64,000 nt of DNA from Streptomyces iakyrus (GCF_000717055.1 NZ_JNXI01000034.1:1-64000); one strand, 5' to 3'. Positions 9,330-18,301 are shown, counted from the first letter of the stretch. Numbers and translations: made by a program. Notes: a model not told the origin generated them from the sequence alone.

Positions 9330-9932
9330 CTACAGGCCGTCGCGGACCATCGCGGCGACGATGTGGATGTGGCGGTCGGCCGCCGTGCCCGACCACTCGT
9401 TGTCGTAGTTCAGGCCGTAGGGCCAGAAGTGGCCGCCGCCGGTGGAGATCTTGGCGCCCGAGCCGTCGTACTGCTTGACGAGCGCGGTGGCCTGTCCGCC
9501 GGTCCAGGTGCCGCTGCCGCCCAGGCGGGACCAGCCCGAGCTCGTCCCCACGCCGATGGTGTGGGCGATCTCGTGCAGCGCCGTCCGCTCGTTCATGTAG
9601 CTGCGGTTGCTGCCGAAGCGGATCGTGCCGTTGATGTTGCCGTCGGCGGTGGGGACCCCCGGCTCGTAGCGGACGGTGATGGTCTTGCCCAGGTCGCTGA
9701 GGTTGTTGTAGCGGGCCACCGCCGCGTTCATGGCCTTGGTGATCTGGTCGTAGGCCGAGCGCTGGTCCGCGGTGGGGTTGCTCGCGCGGACGAGGGACCA
9801 GGTGATGGTGGCCGCCGCGGCGCGTTCCCGGGCGGGGGCGGGCGGAGCCTGGACCGTGGCGGCCCGGGCGACGCCGGGACCGGCCAGCAGTGCGGCTGCC
9901 AGGGCGGCGACGAGTGCCTTGCGTGGGCTCAT
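9330..9932 (-). CDS. Secreted zincin-like metalloprotease
   Basis: A 200 aa exported protein. The N-terminus is a classical signal peptide (basic start, about 15 hydrophobic residues, cleavage near ARA-A). HEIAHTIGVG (about 118-127) is the HExxHxxGxG zinc signature of metzincin-type peptidases, so a zinc peptidase fold is likely, though the substrate is unknown. No carbohydrate-binding or lectin tail is present, and the chain ends soon after the catalytic half. It converges with the ThDP gene 25 bp away. Tandem CGAAACTT boxes lie about 30-50 bases upstream. Confidence 0.75.
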   Translation of the reverse strand: MSPRKALVAALAAALLAGPGVARAATVQAPPAPARERAAAATITWSLVRASNPTADQRSAYDQITKAMNAAVARYNNLSDLGKTITVRYEPGVPTADGNINGTIRFGSNRSYMNERTALHEIAHTIGVGTSSGWSRLGGSGTWTGGQATALVKQYDGSGAKISTGGGHFWPYGLNYDNEWSGTAADRHIHIVAAMVRDGL

Positions 9933-9962
9933 GTGCGGATCCTCCAGTGGGGGTGGTCGTCA

Positions 9963-9981
9963 CGAAACTTGCGAAACTTCG
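9963..9981 (-). promoter_or_regulatory. Tandem CGAAACTT boxes
   Basis: CGAAACTT occurs at 9963-9970 and again at 9972-9979, followed by CG. They lie 31-50 bases upstream of the secreted zincin-like gene. CGAAAnTTTCG-type boxes are known upstream of streptomycete polysaccharide-degrading enzymes, and these are related half-sites, so a regulatory role is plausible but unproved. Confidence 0.35.
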
Positions 9982-10121
9982 CACGACGTTCGGGATCTCG
10001 TACAAGTGGCGCCGCCGTCCACACAAAGCCCTTGTCTGACACGGCAGTCGGCGCGCTGTCGACCGCAAGTATCCCGGTGGGAAAGGCGGCGTCAAGAGTT
10101 CCGGCAGTGGTCCGGCAGCGA

Positions 10122-10742
10122 TCAGTGGAACCAGAAGAGCAGCGTGTCCGGATTCCTCCCGAGCTTCCGGGCGCTCTCCCACTCCTCCGCCTCGAACCGC
10201 ATGGCGTCGATGAACCGGCGGGCCGCGCCACGGAATTCGGGGTCGAGGCGGCCGAGTACGGACTCGTAGGCATCGGCCAGAGCGGCGGCCCGCTGGGCCG
10301 GCAGGGTGCCGATCGCGGGCACCGCGTCACCGGGGTGGGGCAGCCGCAGCGGCGGACCGCTGAACAGGAACGAGCCCGGGAGCAGGTCGGACGGCACGCC
10401 GTGCCGGGCCAGTTCGTCGTCCATGGCGTAGAACCACGCCGGGCGGCGCCAGGCGCCGAGGTCGGTGGGGTCGGAGAAGTGCGCCGCGACGGCCTGGTAG
10501 AAGGCGTAGCTGTAGGCGGGGCAGAGATCGGTGCTCGGCGTGCCGTCGATCAGCTCGTCCAGGGCCCGGCTGATGGAGACGTCGAGGTCGATGCTCTGCT
10601 CCCGGAAGCGGGCGTCGGTCCGCTCGCACTCCGTGCGCACCCTGGCCAGCGTGCGCTCCTGCTGCTCGGTCCGCTCCACCGCCGTGAGCAGCCGCACCAC
10701 CGTTCTCATGTCGCCGGTGCTCATCTCCAGGCAGTAGCCCAC
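10122..10742 (-). CDS. Hypothetical protein, about 206 aa
   Basis: A soluble acidic protein I do not recognise. It has no signal peptide or membrane segment. A charged helical N-terminal part (about 15-60) rich in Glu and Arg is followed by a Trp/Tyr/Phe-rich domain with motifs AYSYAFYQAV, WFYAMDDEL and a Pro-rich turn. GTG 10742 is preferred over upstream codons because AAGGGA lies about ten bases before it. A perfect 14-base palindrome sits 27 bases upstream. Its neighbours give no functional hint. Confidence 0.6.
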   Translation of the reverse strand: MGYCLEMSTGDMRTVVRLLTAVERTEQQERTLARVRTECERTDARFREQSIDLDVSISRALDELIDGTPSTDLCPAYSYAFYQAVAAHFSDPTDLGAWRRPAWFYAMDDELARHGVPSDLLPGSFLFSGPPLRLPHPGDAVPAIGTLPAQRAAALADAYESVLGRLDPEFRGAARRFIDAMRFEAEEWESARKLGRNPDTLLFWFH

Positions 10743-11090
10743 CGCTGCGTTTCCCTTCACCCGTTCGCCGGACACCGGTGTCCATGATCGGGGACGCGGG
10801 AACGGCCCCGGACCGAGAAGTCGGGGGCCGTTCGATCATGCGGAGTTATGGCGGATCGGCCCGAGGGGCAACGCGGCGCGCCGAGAGCGCGCTTGGGCGG
10901 GGCCGACCGGAACTCGGCGGCCCGGAGCGGGGCTTCGGCGAAGCGGTCAACGTGGCGATGGTGCTCCGGTGGGAGGCCGCTGTGCCGAAGCCGTGCGCCG
11001 CATGTGGATGTGGGCGGCCCCCGGTAACGACTCGTACAAGCTCTCGTCGTCCATGCAACCTTTCGACCGGGTCCGAGTGTCAAGGGGGGC
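10743..11090. other. Divergent intergenic region with a 14-base palindrome
   Basis: This gap separates the unknown minus-strand gene from the serine hydrolase. GGACACCGGTGTCC (10770-10783) is a perfect palindrome in the promoter region of the minus-strand gene and looks like an operator. The rest is GC-rich, with no gene-like frame carrying a ribosome site. GGGGGG directly before the ATG at 11091 is the ribosome site of the next gene. Confidence 0.5.
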
Positions 11091-11942
11091 ATGACTTCTG
11101 GGATATCCCGCCGCGCGAGAGTGCTGGCGGCGGCCGTGGGTACGGGCGTCCTCGTGCCGCTCGTCGCCACCGCCACGCCCGCCTCCGCCGCCGCTCCGGC
11201 CGTGACCTGCACGTCCGCCAAGGCCGGCCTCGCCGCCAAGCTGAAGAAGGACATCACCGCCGCGCTCGCCACCCGCAAGGGCACGGTCGCCGTCGGCCTC
11301 TACGACCGCAGCACCAACACCACCTGCACCCTGCGCGCGAGCTCCGCCTACGACTCGGCCAGCGTCGTCAAGGTCACCGTCCTCGCCACGCTGCTGTGGG
11401 ACGCGAAGAAGTCGGGCCGGTACCTCACCGACCGCGAGAACACCCTCGCCAAGGCGATGATCACCAAGTCGGACAACGCGGCGACCACCACCCTGTGGAA
11501 GCAGCTCGGCATGACGAAGATCAAGAACTTCCTCGCGGCCGCCGGCATGACGCAGACCAAGCCCGGTGCGAACGGCTACTGGGGTCTGACCCAGATCACC
11601 GTCACCGACGAGCAGAAGCTGCTGAAGCTCCTCACCGCCAAGAACGCGGTCCTCAGCGACAACTCCCGCGCCTACATCATCAAACTGATGGGCCAGGTCG
11701 TCTCGTCCCAGCGCTGGGGCACCCCGTACGGAGTGCCCTCGGGCGTCACCGTGGCCGTCAAGAACGGCTGGCTGCAGCGCTCCACCAACGGCTGGCGGGT
11801 GCACAGCGTCGGCGCGTTCAAGGGCGGCGGCCACGACTACGTGATGACGGTGCTGTCCCACGGCAACAGCACGATGAACTACGGCATCGCCACCATCCAG
11901 GCCGTGGCCAAGGTCATCCACAAGGATCTGGCGGCCAGTTGA
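11091..11942 (+). CDS. Secreted class A beta-lactamase-like serine hydrolase
   Basis: A 283 aa exported protein. After a signal peptide ending near PASA-A comes a beta-lactamase fold with SVVK (Ser91-Lys94) as the nucleophile SxxK motif and SDN (127-129) as the second motif. The usual KTG near the C-terminus is replaced by VKNGW. The pattern fits the Beta-lactamase2 family of secreted streptomycete serine hydrolases, whose substrate is mostly unknown, and does not by itself prove antibiotic hydrolysis. It lies between unrelated genes and is probably monocistronic. Confidence 0.85.
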   Translation: MTSGISRRARVLAAAVGTGVLVPLVATATPASAAAPAVTCTSAKAGLAAKLKKDITAALATRKGTVAVGLYDRSTNTTCTLRASSAYDSASVVKVTVLATLLWDAKKSGRYLTDRENTLAKAMITKSDNAATTTLWKQLGMTKIKNFLAAAGMTQTKPGANGYWGLTQITVTDEQKLLKLLTAKNAVLSDNSRAYIIKLMGQVVSSQRWGTPYGVPSGVTVAVKNGWLQRSTNGWRVHSVGAFKGGGHDYVMTVLSHGNSTMNYGIATIQAVAKVIHKDLAAS

Positions 11943-12071
11943 CGGGCCCTGGCCGAGGGCGTCCAGGAGCCTCCCGTTTCCATAACCGGGCAAACACCCG
12001 CAAGGCGGGGCGAGTAGCCGCCCAGGTGGCCGGCTCACCGGAACGGCCGACCTTCACCTTGCCGCCCACCC

Positions 12072-12101
12072 GGCGTCACCGGCCCGCCCTACGGTGACGC
12101 C
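12072..12101 (+). promoter_or_regulatory. Inverted repeat covering the translation start region
   Basis: GGCGTCACC (12072-12080) and GGTGACGCC (12093-12101) are perfect 9-base arms around 12 bases. The right arm contains both the GGTGA ribosome site and part of a TACGGT -10-like hexamer (12090-12095) and ends one base before ATG 12103. It could be an operator, or a hairpin that hides the ribosome site. Confidence 0.4.
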
Positions 12102-12102
12102 C

Positions 12103-13065
12103 ATGCCCCTGAGAAGCCACCTCGCCCTCCTCACGGCAGGCCTGGCGGCGGTCACCTGCCTGACCGCCGCCGGACCCGCCCAGGCCACGTCCCACGCCTG
12201 CTCGCCGTCCGTCTCCATCGACCGCTTCTCCGACGCGCTCGACAAGACGACGTACGACGACACCTTCGTCGGCAACCTCTCCGCGCTGGCCGTGGACCGG
12301 GACGGCTCCCTGGCCGCCCTGTCGGACCGCTCCTCGCTGTTCCGCCTGGACGCGAAGACCCTCGGCCCCCGGTCCGTGACCCCTCTCGCCGACGAGACCG
12401 GAGCCGCGCTCGACTCCGAGGGCCTGGTCGTGGACCGTGACGGCACGTACCTCGTCACCTCCGAGACCGAGCCGTCGGTCCGCCGCTACTCCCGCACCGG
12501 CGAGATCCTCGACCGCCTCCCCGTTCCGGACGACCTGCGCGTGAGCCCGGCAGGCCGCGGCCAGCCCAACGGCACCTTCGAGGGCCTCACCCTGCTGCCC
12601 GGCGGCCGCACCCTGGTCGCCTCCATGGAGTACCCCCTCGCCGGCGATCCCGCCGACACCGTCCGCTTCCAGACCTGGACCCGCCACGGGAGCCACTTCC
12701 GGCCCGCCGCCCGGTACGCCTACCGCACCGATCCCGGCCTCGGCGTCCCCGAGATCCAGGCCACGCCCGACGGCCGCCTCCTGGTCCTGGAACGCGGCTT
12801 CACCGCCGGCGTGGGCAACACGGTCCGCCTCTACCTGGCCGACCCGCGCCACGCCATGGAGAAGACCCTGCTCACCGACCTCCTCACCTGCCCGTCACTC
12901 GGAGCGACGGCCAAGCAGCCCCAGCCGAACCCCCTTCTGGACAACATCGAGGGCATGACGATCATGGGCAGGACGAGAAACACCCTGAAGGTCCTGCTGG
13001 TCAGCGACGACAACCAGAACGCGGCCCAGACGACCCGCTTCTACTTCTTGCGCGTACGGGTCTGA
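12103..13065 (+). CDS. Secreted esterase-like phytase family protein
   Basis: A 320 aa exported protein with a signal peptide (cleavage near AQA-T). The mature part is a beta-propeller-like fold of the esterase-like activity of phytase family: LSALAVDRDG, the DSEGLVVDRDGTYLVTSE block, NGTFEGLTLLPGG and LLDNIEGM are its typical repeats and metal-ligand loops. It may hydrolyse phosphoesters outside the cell, which is inferred from the family. ATG 12103 is preferred over GTG 12094 because GGTGA lies five bases upstream. Confidence 0.85.
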   Translation: MPLRSHLALLTAGLAAVTCLTAAGPAQATSHACSPSVSIDRFSDALDKTTYDDTFVGNLSALAVDRDGSLAALSDRSSLFRLDAKTLGPRSVTPLADETGAALDSEGLVVDRDGTYLVTSETEPSVRRYSRTGEILDRLPVPDDLRVSPAGRGQPNGTFEGLTLLPGGRTLVASMEYPLAGDPADTVRFQTWTRHGSHFRPAARYAYRTDPGLGVPEIQATPDGRLLVLERGFTAGVGNTVRLYLADPRHAMEKTLLTDLLTCPSLGATAKQPQPNPLLDNIEGMTIMGRTRNTLKVLLVSDDNQNAAQTTRFYFLRVRV

Positions 13066-13077
13066 CCGTAGGCGTGA

Positions 13078-13443
13078 TCACATCTCCCAGCCCAGCAGCG
13101 GCACCCGGACCCCGGTGAGCAGGGCAAGCACCATCACGGCCGACAGCAGCAGCACCGCGGCGAGGCGCACGACGGCGAGTCCGTCCACCGCGGTGCGCAG
13201 CGGCGGCCAGGGCAGCAGGCGCAGCGACCAGGTCACCGCGACCGAGACGGCGAGGAGCAGGGCCAGACGCGCGATCTCCGCGTCCCCGGACATCTGGCGC
13301 GGCGCGCTCGGGTCCAGGTCGTAGCCCTCGGCGTACATCGCGAAGGCGAGCAGCCGCCAGCAGAGGGCGGCTGCCAGGGCCACCATGGTCTCGGTGCGCG
13401 CGAAGCGGGGCCGCCGCGACACCCGGGCGAGTATGGGCACCAC
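13078..13443 (-). CDS. Small membrane protein, about 121 aa
   Basis: Three hydrophobic helices are visible: ALAAALCWRLLAFAMYA, ALLLAVSVAVTWSLRLL and AAVLLLSAVMVLALLTGV. Function is unknown. It reads toward the phytase-like gene and ends 12 bp from it. The GTG at 13443 or 13440 is chosen because TAGGGT (read on the minus strand, 13452-13457) lies eight bases upstream, the spacing of a leaderless -10 element. The frame stays open far upstream through the antisense of the ABC gene, which is a GC-bias artefact. Confidence 0.65.
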   Translation of the reverse strand: MVPILARVSRRPRFARTETMVALAAALCWRLLAFAMYAEGYDLDPSAPRQMSGDAEIARLALLLAVSVAVTWSLRLLPWPPLRTAVDGLAVVRLAAVLLLSAVMVLALLTGVRVPLLGWEM

Positions 13444-13584
13444 GACGGCAGACCCTAGCCCGGTCCTAGGTCCTCGGTCGGGTGTTCCTCGTCCCCTGGT
13501 CGGGGAGGTGGCGCCGCGGGATGAAATCAGGTGGGCCGGGCGTTGTCGCCTTCCGGCAGAGCAGGACGACTGGAAGGCACCGGT

Positions 13585-16500
13585 GTGACACCGAAACGGG
13601 GATGGGCACGACGACTGTGGGCCTATGCGTGGCGCCACCCGAAGGACGTCGTACTCGCCCTCGGCTCCTCGCTGGCCGGCATGGCCGTCATGGCCCTCGT
13701 CCCGCTGATCACCAAGGTGATCATCGACGACGTCATCAGCGACCACACCAGGTCCATGACCACCTGGGCCGGTCTCCTCATCGCCGCCGCGCTGGTCGTC
13801 TACGTCCTCACCTACGTCCGCCGCTACTACGGCGGCCGCCTCGCCCTCGACGTCCAGCACGATCTGCGGACGGAGATGTACGGCACGATCACCCGGCTCG
13901 ACGGCCGCCGCCAGGACGAGCTGTCCACCGGCCAGGTCGTCGGCCGCGCCACCAGCGACCTCCAGCTCATCCAGGGCCTGCTCTTCATGCTCCCGATGAC
14001 CATCGGGAACTTCATGCTCTTCCTGATCTCCCTGGTGATCATGGCCTGGCTGTCCGTGCCGCTGACCCTGGTCGCCCTGGCGGTGGCGCCCGCCATCTGG
14101 TGGATCGCCAAGCGCAGCCGCACCCGGCTCCACCCCTCCACCTGGTACGCCCAGGCGCAGGCCGCCGCCGTCGCGGGCGTGGTCGACGGCGCCGTGAGCG
14201 GCGTCCGCGTGGTGAAGGGCTTCGGGCAGGAGGAACAGGAGACCGGCAAGCTCCGGGAGGTCGGCCGCCGGCTGTTCGCGGGCCGCTTGCGCACCATCCG
14301 CCTGAACTCCGTCTACACGCCGGCCCTGCAGGCCGTCCCCGCGCTCGGCCAGGTCGCGATGCTGGCCCTCGGCGGCTGGCTGGCGGTGCGCGGGCACATC
14401 ACGCTCGGCACGTTCGTCGCCTTCTCCACCTACCTCGCCCAGCTGGTCGGTCCCGTCCGGATGCTCGCCGTGGTCCTCACCGTCGGCCAGCAGGCCCGGG
14501 CCGGCACCGAGCGCGTCCTGGAGCTGATCGACACCGAGCCGTCGATCGAGGACGGCCACAAGGAGCTGCCCGCCGACGCCCCCGCGACGGTCGAGTTCGA
14601 CGACGTCTCCTTCGGCTACGACGACGCCCCCGGCGCGGCCGGCAGCGTCCTCGACGGGCTGTCCTTCGAGATCCGCCCCGGTGAGACCCTCGCCGTCGTC
14701 GGCTCCTCCGGCTCCGGCAAGTCCACCGTCTCCCTGCTCCTGCCGCGCTTCTACGACGTCACCCGCGGGGCCGTCCTGGTCGGCGGGCACGACGTGCGCG
14801 AGCTGACCACCGAGTCGCTGCGCGCCGCGATCGGCCTCGTCCCCGAGGACTCGTTCCTCTTCTCCGACACCGTCCGCAACAACATCGCCTACGGCCGCCC
14901 CGACGCCACCCAGGAGGAGATCGAGAAGGCCGCCCGCGCCGCCCAGGCGGACCGCTTCATCACGGAGCTCCCCGAGGGCTACGACACCACCGTCGGCGAG
15001 CACGGCCTCACCCTCTCCGGCGGCCAGCGCCAGCGCGTCGCCCTCGCCCGCGCCATCCTCAGCGACCCGCGCCTGCTGGTCCTGGACGACGCCACCTCCG
15101 CCGTGGACGCCCGCGTGGAGCACGAGATCCACGAGGCGCTGAAGGGCGTCATGCGGGGCCGTACGACCCTGCTGATCGCCCACCGCCGCTCCACCCTGAA
15201 CCTCGCCGACCGTATCGCCGTCCTGGACGGCGGCCGGCTCGCCGACCTCGGCACCCACGAGGAACTCCAGGAGCGGTCCGCCCTCTACCGGCGCCTGCTC
15301 ACCGACCCGGACGAGCTGGGCGCGGTCTCCCCGGGCCACACCCAGCCGGCCTGCCCCCGGGAGGACACCTCCGTCCGGGACGAACTCGACGCCGAGTTCG
15401 ACGCCGAGCGCGGGGTCACCCCCCGGCTGTGGACCGGCGACCGCGAGCGCAAGGACACCGCCCTCGCCGAGAGCCCGGCGACCCCCGAGCTGCTCGCCCA
15501 GGTCGAGGCGCTGCCCCCGGCGACCGACGTCCCGGACATCGACGAGTCGCAGGCGGTCCGCCCCGAGGCGTCCTACGGCCTGCGCCGGCTGCTGCGCGGC
15601 TTCGGGCTGCCGCTGCTGGTCAGCCTCGCCCTGGTCGCCACCGACGCGGGCATGGGCCTGCTGCTGCCCGTGCTGATCCGGCACGGCATCGACTCCGGCG
15701 TCACCCAGGCCGCACTCGGCGCGGTGTGGGCGGCGGCCCTGCTGGGGCTGCTGACGGTCGCGGTGCAGTGGGCGGCCCAGATCGGTGAGACCCGGATGAC
15801 CGGGCGCACCGGCGAGCGGGTGCTGTACTCGCTCCGGCTGAAGATCTTCTCCCAGCTCCAGCGCCTCGGGCTCGACTACTACGAGCGCGAGCTGACCGGG
15901 CGGATCATGACCCGGATGACGACCGACGTCGACGCGCTGTCGACGTTCCTCCAGACGGGCCTGGTCACGGCCTTCGTCTCGGTCGTCACCTTCTTCGGCA
16001 TCATGGTCGCCCTGCTGGTCATCGACGTGGAGCTGGCGCTGGTCGTCTTCGCGACGCTGCCGCCGCTGGTCATCGCCACGTACTTCTTCCGCCGCGCGAG
16101 CGTGAAGGCCTACGAGCTGGCCCGCGAACGCGTGTCGGTGGTCAACGCCGACCTCCAGGAGTCGGTGTCCGGGCTGCGGATCGTGCAGGCGTTCCGGCGC
16201 GAGCGGGACGGCGAGCGGCGGTTCGCCGGACGCAGCGCCGACTACCGCGAGGCCCGCATCCGGGGCCAGTGGCTGATCTCGGTGTACTTCCCGTTCGTGC
16301 AGTTCCTGTCGTCGGTGGCCGCGGCGGCCGTGCTGATCGTGGGCGGGGCCCGGGTCGACGCCGGGACGCTGGCGATCGGCTCCCTGGTCGCCTACCTGCT
16401 CTACATCGACCTGTTCTTCGCGCCCGTGCAGCAGCTCTCGCAGGTCTTCGACGGCTACCAGCAGGCGACCGTGTCGCTCGGCCGCATCCAGGAGCTGCTG

Positions 16501-17328
16501 CGGGAGCCGACGTCGACGAAGTCCGCAGACGAGCCCCTGGAGGTCACGTCCCTGCGGGGCGACATCGCCTTCGAGGACGTGCACTTCGAATACGGCGCCG
16601 CCGACGAGGGCGAGGCGGCCCTGGGCGGCGTCGACCTGCGCATCCCGGCCGGGCAGACCGTCGCCTTCGTCGGCGAGACCGGCGCGGGCAAGTCCACCCT
16701 CGTCAAGCTCGTGGCCCGCTTCTACGACCCGACCGGCGGCCGGGTCACCGTCGACGGCACCGATCTGCGGGACCTGGACCTCACCTCGTACCGGCACCGT
16801 CTCGGGGTCGTCCCGCAGGAGGCGTACCTCTTCCAGGGCACCGTCCGCGACGCCATCGCCTACGGCCGCCCCGACGCCACCGACGCCGAGGTGGAGGCCG
16901 CGGCCCGCGCGGTGGGCGCGCACGACATGATCGCCACGCTGGAGGGCGGCTACCTCCACGAGGTCGCCGAGCGGGGCCGCAACCTGTCCGCCGGACAGCG
17001 CCAGCTGATCGCGTTGGCCCGCGCCGAGCTGGTCGACCCGGACGTCCTGCTGCTCGACGAGGCGACGGCCGCCCTGGACCTGGCCACCGAGGCGCAGGTC
17101 AACCAGGCCACCGACCGCATCGCCGGCCGCCGCACCACCCTCGTCGTGGCCCACCGCCTCACCACCGCGGCCCGCGCCGACCGGGTCGTCGTCATGGACC
17201 ACGGCCGGGTCGCCGAGGACGGCACGCACGAGGAACTGCTCGCCCGCGGCGGCCGCTACGCGGAGCTGTGGCGGACGTTCATCGGCGCCGCCGAGCCGGA
17301 GGAGCCGGTCGGCGCCGGGCGCGGCTGA
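13585..17328 (+). CDS. Single-chain ABC exporter with two TMD-NBD halves
   Basis: A 1247 aa ATP-driven exporter in which two half-transporters are fused. The first membrane domain is about 15-325. NBD1 has Walker A GSSGSGKST (373-381), signature LSGGQRQ (477-483) and Walker B LLVLDDATS. A charged linker follows, then the second membrane domain (about 670-970) and NBD2 with GETGAGKST, LSAGQRQ (1134-1140) and LLLDEATAALD. NBD1 has Asp502 where the catalytic Glu should be, and the NBD2 signature is altered (SAG). Together these predict one degenerate and one active ATP site, as in heterodimeric exporters. GTG 13585 follows GGAAGG. Cargo is unknown: drugs, lipids or siderophores are all possible. 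Confidence 0.93.
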   Translation: MTPKRGWARRLWAYAWRHPKDVVLALGSSLAGMAVMALVPLITKVIIDDVISDHTRSMTTWAGLLIAAALVVYVLTYVRRYYGGRLALDVQHDLRTEMYGTITRLDGRRQDELSTGQVVGRATSDLQLIQGLLFMLPMTIGNFMLFLISLVIMAWLSVPLTLVALAVAPAIWWIAKRSRTRLHPSTWYAQAQAAAVAGVVDGAVSGVRVVKGFGQEEQETGKLREVGRRLFAGRLRTIRLNSVYTPALQAVPALGQVAMLALGGWLAVRGHITLGTFVAFSTYLAQLVGPVRMLAVVLTVGQQARAGTERVLELIDTEPSIEDGHKELPADAPATVEFDDVSFGYDDAPGAAGSVLDGLSFEIRPGETLAVVGSSGSGKSTVSLLLPRFYDVTRGAVLVGGHDVRELTTESLRAAIGLVPEDSFLFSDTVRNNIAYGRPDATQEEIEKAARAAQADRFITELPEGYDTTVGEHGLTLSGGQRQRVALARAILSDPRLLVLDDATSAVDARVEHEIHEALKGVMRGRTTLLIAHRRSTLNLADRIAVLDGGRLADLGTHEELQERSALYRRLLTDPDELGAVSPGHTQPACPREDTSVRDELDAEFDAERGVTPRLWTGDRERKDTALAESPATPELLAQVEALPPATDVPDIDESQAVRPEASYGLRRLLRGFGLPLLVSLALVATDAGMGLLLPVLIRHGIDSGVTQAALGAVWAAALLGLLTVAVQWAAQIGETRMTGRTGERVLYSLRLKIFSQLQRLGLDYYERELTGRIMTRMTTDVDALSTFLQTGLVTAFVSVVTFFGIMVALLVIDVELALVVFATLPPLVIATYFFRRASVKAYELARERVSVVNADLQESVSGLRIVQAFRRERDGERRFAGRSADYREARIRGQWLISVYFPFVQFLSSVAAAAVLIVGGARVDAGTLAIGSLVAYLLYIDLFFAPVQQLSQVFDGYQQATVSLGRIQELLREPTSTKSADEPLEVTSLRGDIAFEDVHFEYGAADEGEAALGGVDLRIPAGQTVAFVGETGAGKSTLVKLVARFYDPTGGRVTVDGTDLRDLDLTSYRHRLGVVPQEAYLFQGTVRDAIAYGRPDATDAEVEAAARAVGAHDMIATLEGGYLHEVAERGRNLSAGQRQLIALARAELVDPDVLLLDEATAALDLATEAQVNQATDRIAGRRTTLVVAHRLTTAARADRVVVMDHGRVAEDGTHEELLARGGRYAELWRTFIGAAEPEEPVGAGRG

Positions 17329-17330
17329 CG

Positions 17331-17465
17331 GTTGTTCCCCCGCGGGCCGCGGTCACGGAGCCAGGCCGTGGTCTCGTCCGGGGGCATCGCGGCGGCGACC
17401 AGCCAGCCCTGGACCGCGTCGCAGCCGAGGTCGCGCAGGCGCTCCCAGGTCTCGGTCGGCCCTAC
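17331..17465 (-). pseudogene. Remnant of an EAL-domain (c-di-GMP phosphodiesterase) protein
   Basis: Read on the minus strand, about 45 codons give LRDLGCDAVQGWLVAAAMPP followed by DETTAWLRDRG. This is the typical last helix and strand of an EAL domain (consensus LGCDxxQGYxxxxPM). Upstream of it the frame loses all resemblance, and there is no start codon with a ribosome site, so only the 3' end of a former GGDEF/EAL gene remains. It lies just behind the ABC gene and ahead of a small secreted protein gene. Confidence 0.6.
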
Positions 17466-17526
17466 GTCTTGCGTCCGTACAGCAGTACGACGATGGGTGC
17501 AGTAGGGGTACGGGAAGGACGCAACC

Positions 17527-17916
17527 GTGCACAGTGGAGCGATACGCCGGCGGCTCGCGCTCGGGCTGGCCGTGCTGACCGCCTCCGGGCTGCTTGCCGT
17601 CGCGGCGCCGGGCGAGGCGCAGGCCGCCTCCGCGTACTGTCCCGGCCGGAAGGTCCGCACCCTGCCGTTCTCCACCGGCACCGTGCTCGTCTACAAGCGC
17701 GGCGGTTACGTCTGCGCCGTGACCCTCACCAAGAAGCCCGGTGTGAAGCGCACGATGTCGGTGAGCGTGCAGGCGCGCGGCAACCGGCCGGTCGTCGACG
17801 CCGGCAAGTACGCCTATCACGCGGGCCCGGTGACCGTGCACGCCGGGCGCCGCTGCGTCTGGCTCAAGGGCCGGGTCGGCCAGGGGAAGTACAACCCCGG
17901 CTGGATCCTCTGCTGA
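17527..17916 (+). CDS. Small secreted protein, 129 aa
   Basis: It begins with a clear signal peptide (RRRLALGLAVLTASGLLAV, cleavage near AQA-A). The roughly 95-residue mature domain is basic, with four cysteines that could form two disulfides (in AYCPG, YVCAV, RRCVW and the terminal ILC). GGGAAGGA lies about seven bases before the GTG start. I do not recognise the domain; size, charge and cysteines suggest a small extracellular protein or binding domain. It sits between two gene remnants (EAL and RidA). Confidence 0.7.
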   Translation: MHSGAIRRRLALGLAVLTASGLLAVAAPGEAQAASAYCPGRKVRTLPFSTGTVLVYKRGGYVCAVTLTKKPGVKRTMSVSVQARGNRPVVDAGKYAYHAGPVTVHAGRRCVWLKGRVGQGKYNPGWILC

Positions 17917-18207
17917 CCCCGTCACGGCGACTTCGTGGGCGCGGGCGACTTCGAGCTGCAGGTCCGGACCACGCTGGAGAATCTGGACCTGGTGCTGAAG
18001 CGGTTCGGGGCCGAGCGTGGCCAGGTAGCGGAGACCACGGTGCTGGTGAGAAACCTGCGCGAGAACTTCGACACGACGGCCCGCCTCCACGCGGAGTACT
18101 TCGGGGAGCACCGGCCCGCCAGCACGGTCATGGGCGTTTCCGACTTGGCATTGCCGGACCAACTCGTGGAGATCGGCGCGCTCGTGCGTCTCGACGCACG
18201 CCCATAG
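17917..18207 (+). pseudogene. 5'-truncated RidA-family gene
   Basis: The frame encodes the last two-thirds of a RidA/YjgF protein (enamine/imine deaminase): GAGDFELQVRTTLENL, the VAETTVLVRNL strand, RPASTVMGVSDLALPDQLVEI (split across this region) and a closing DARP. A full member has about 130 residues and a conserved N-terminal half, which is missing; an in-frame stop precedes the frame at 17914-17916. GTG 17935 has no ribosome site. It is most likely a decayed gene, though a short product cannot be excluded. Confidence 0.6.
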
Positions 18208-18301
18208 GCGGGCGCACACAGGGTTTTCCCTATGTCCCCTGGTGCTCCGGTGAGTTGGTCCGCTAGCTTCCGGCGCACATCTGTCTCACAGGGGAGTGCG
18301 C

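Noticed and set aside
11091..11942. Antibiotic-resistance beta-lactamase
   Set aside because: SxxK and SDN are present but the KTG motif is replaced, so the neutral name serine hydrolase is safer.
13444..17229. A 1383-codon open frame on the minus strand opposite the ABC exporter
   Set aside because: Its composition is the mirror of GC-rich third positions of the exporter gene and it has no family similarity. Only its last 121 codons (13078-13443) are hydrophobic and gene-like.
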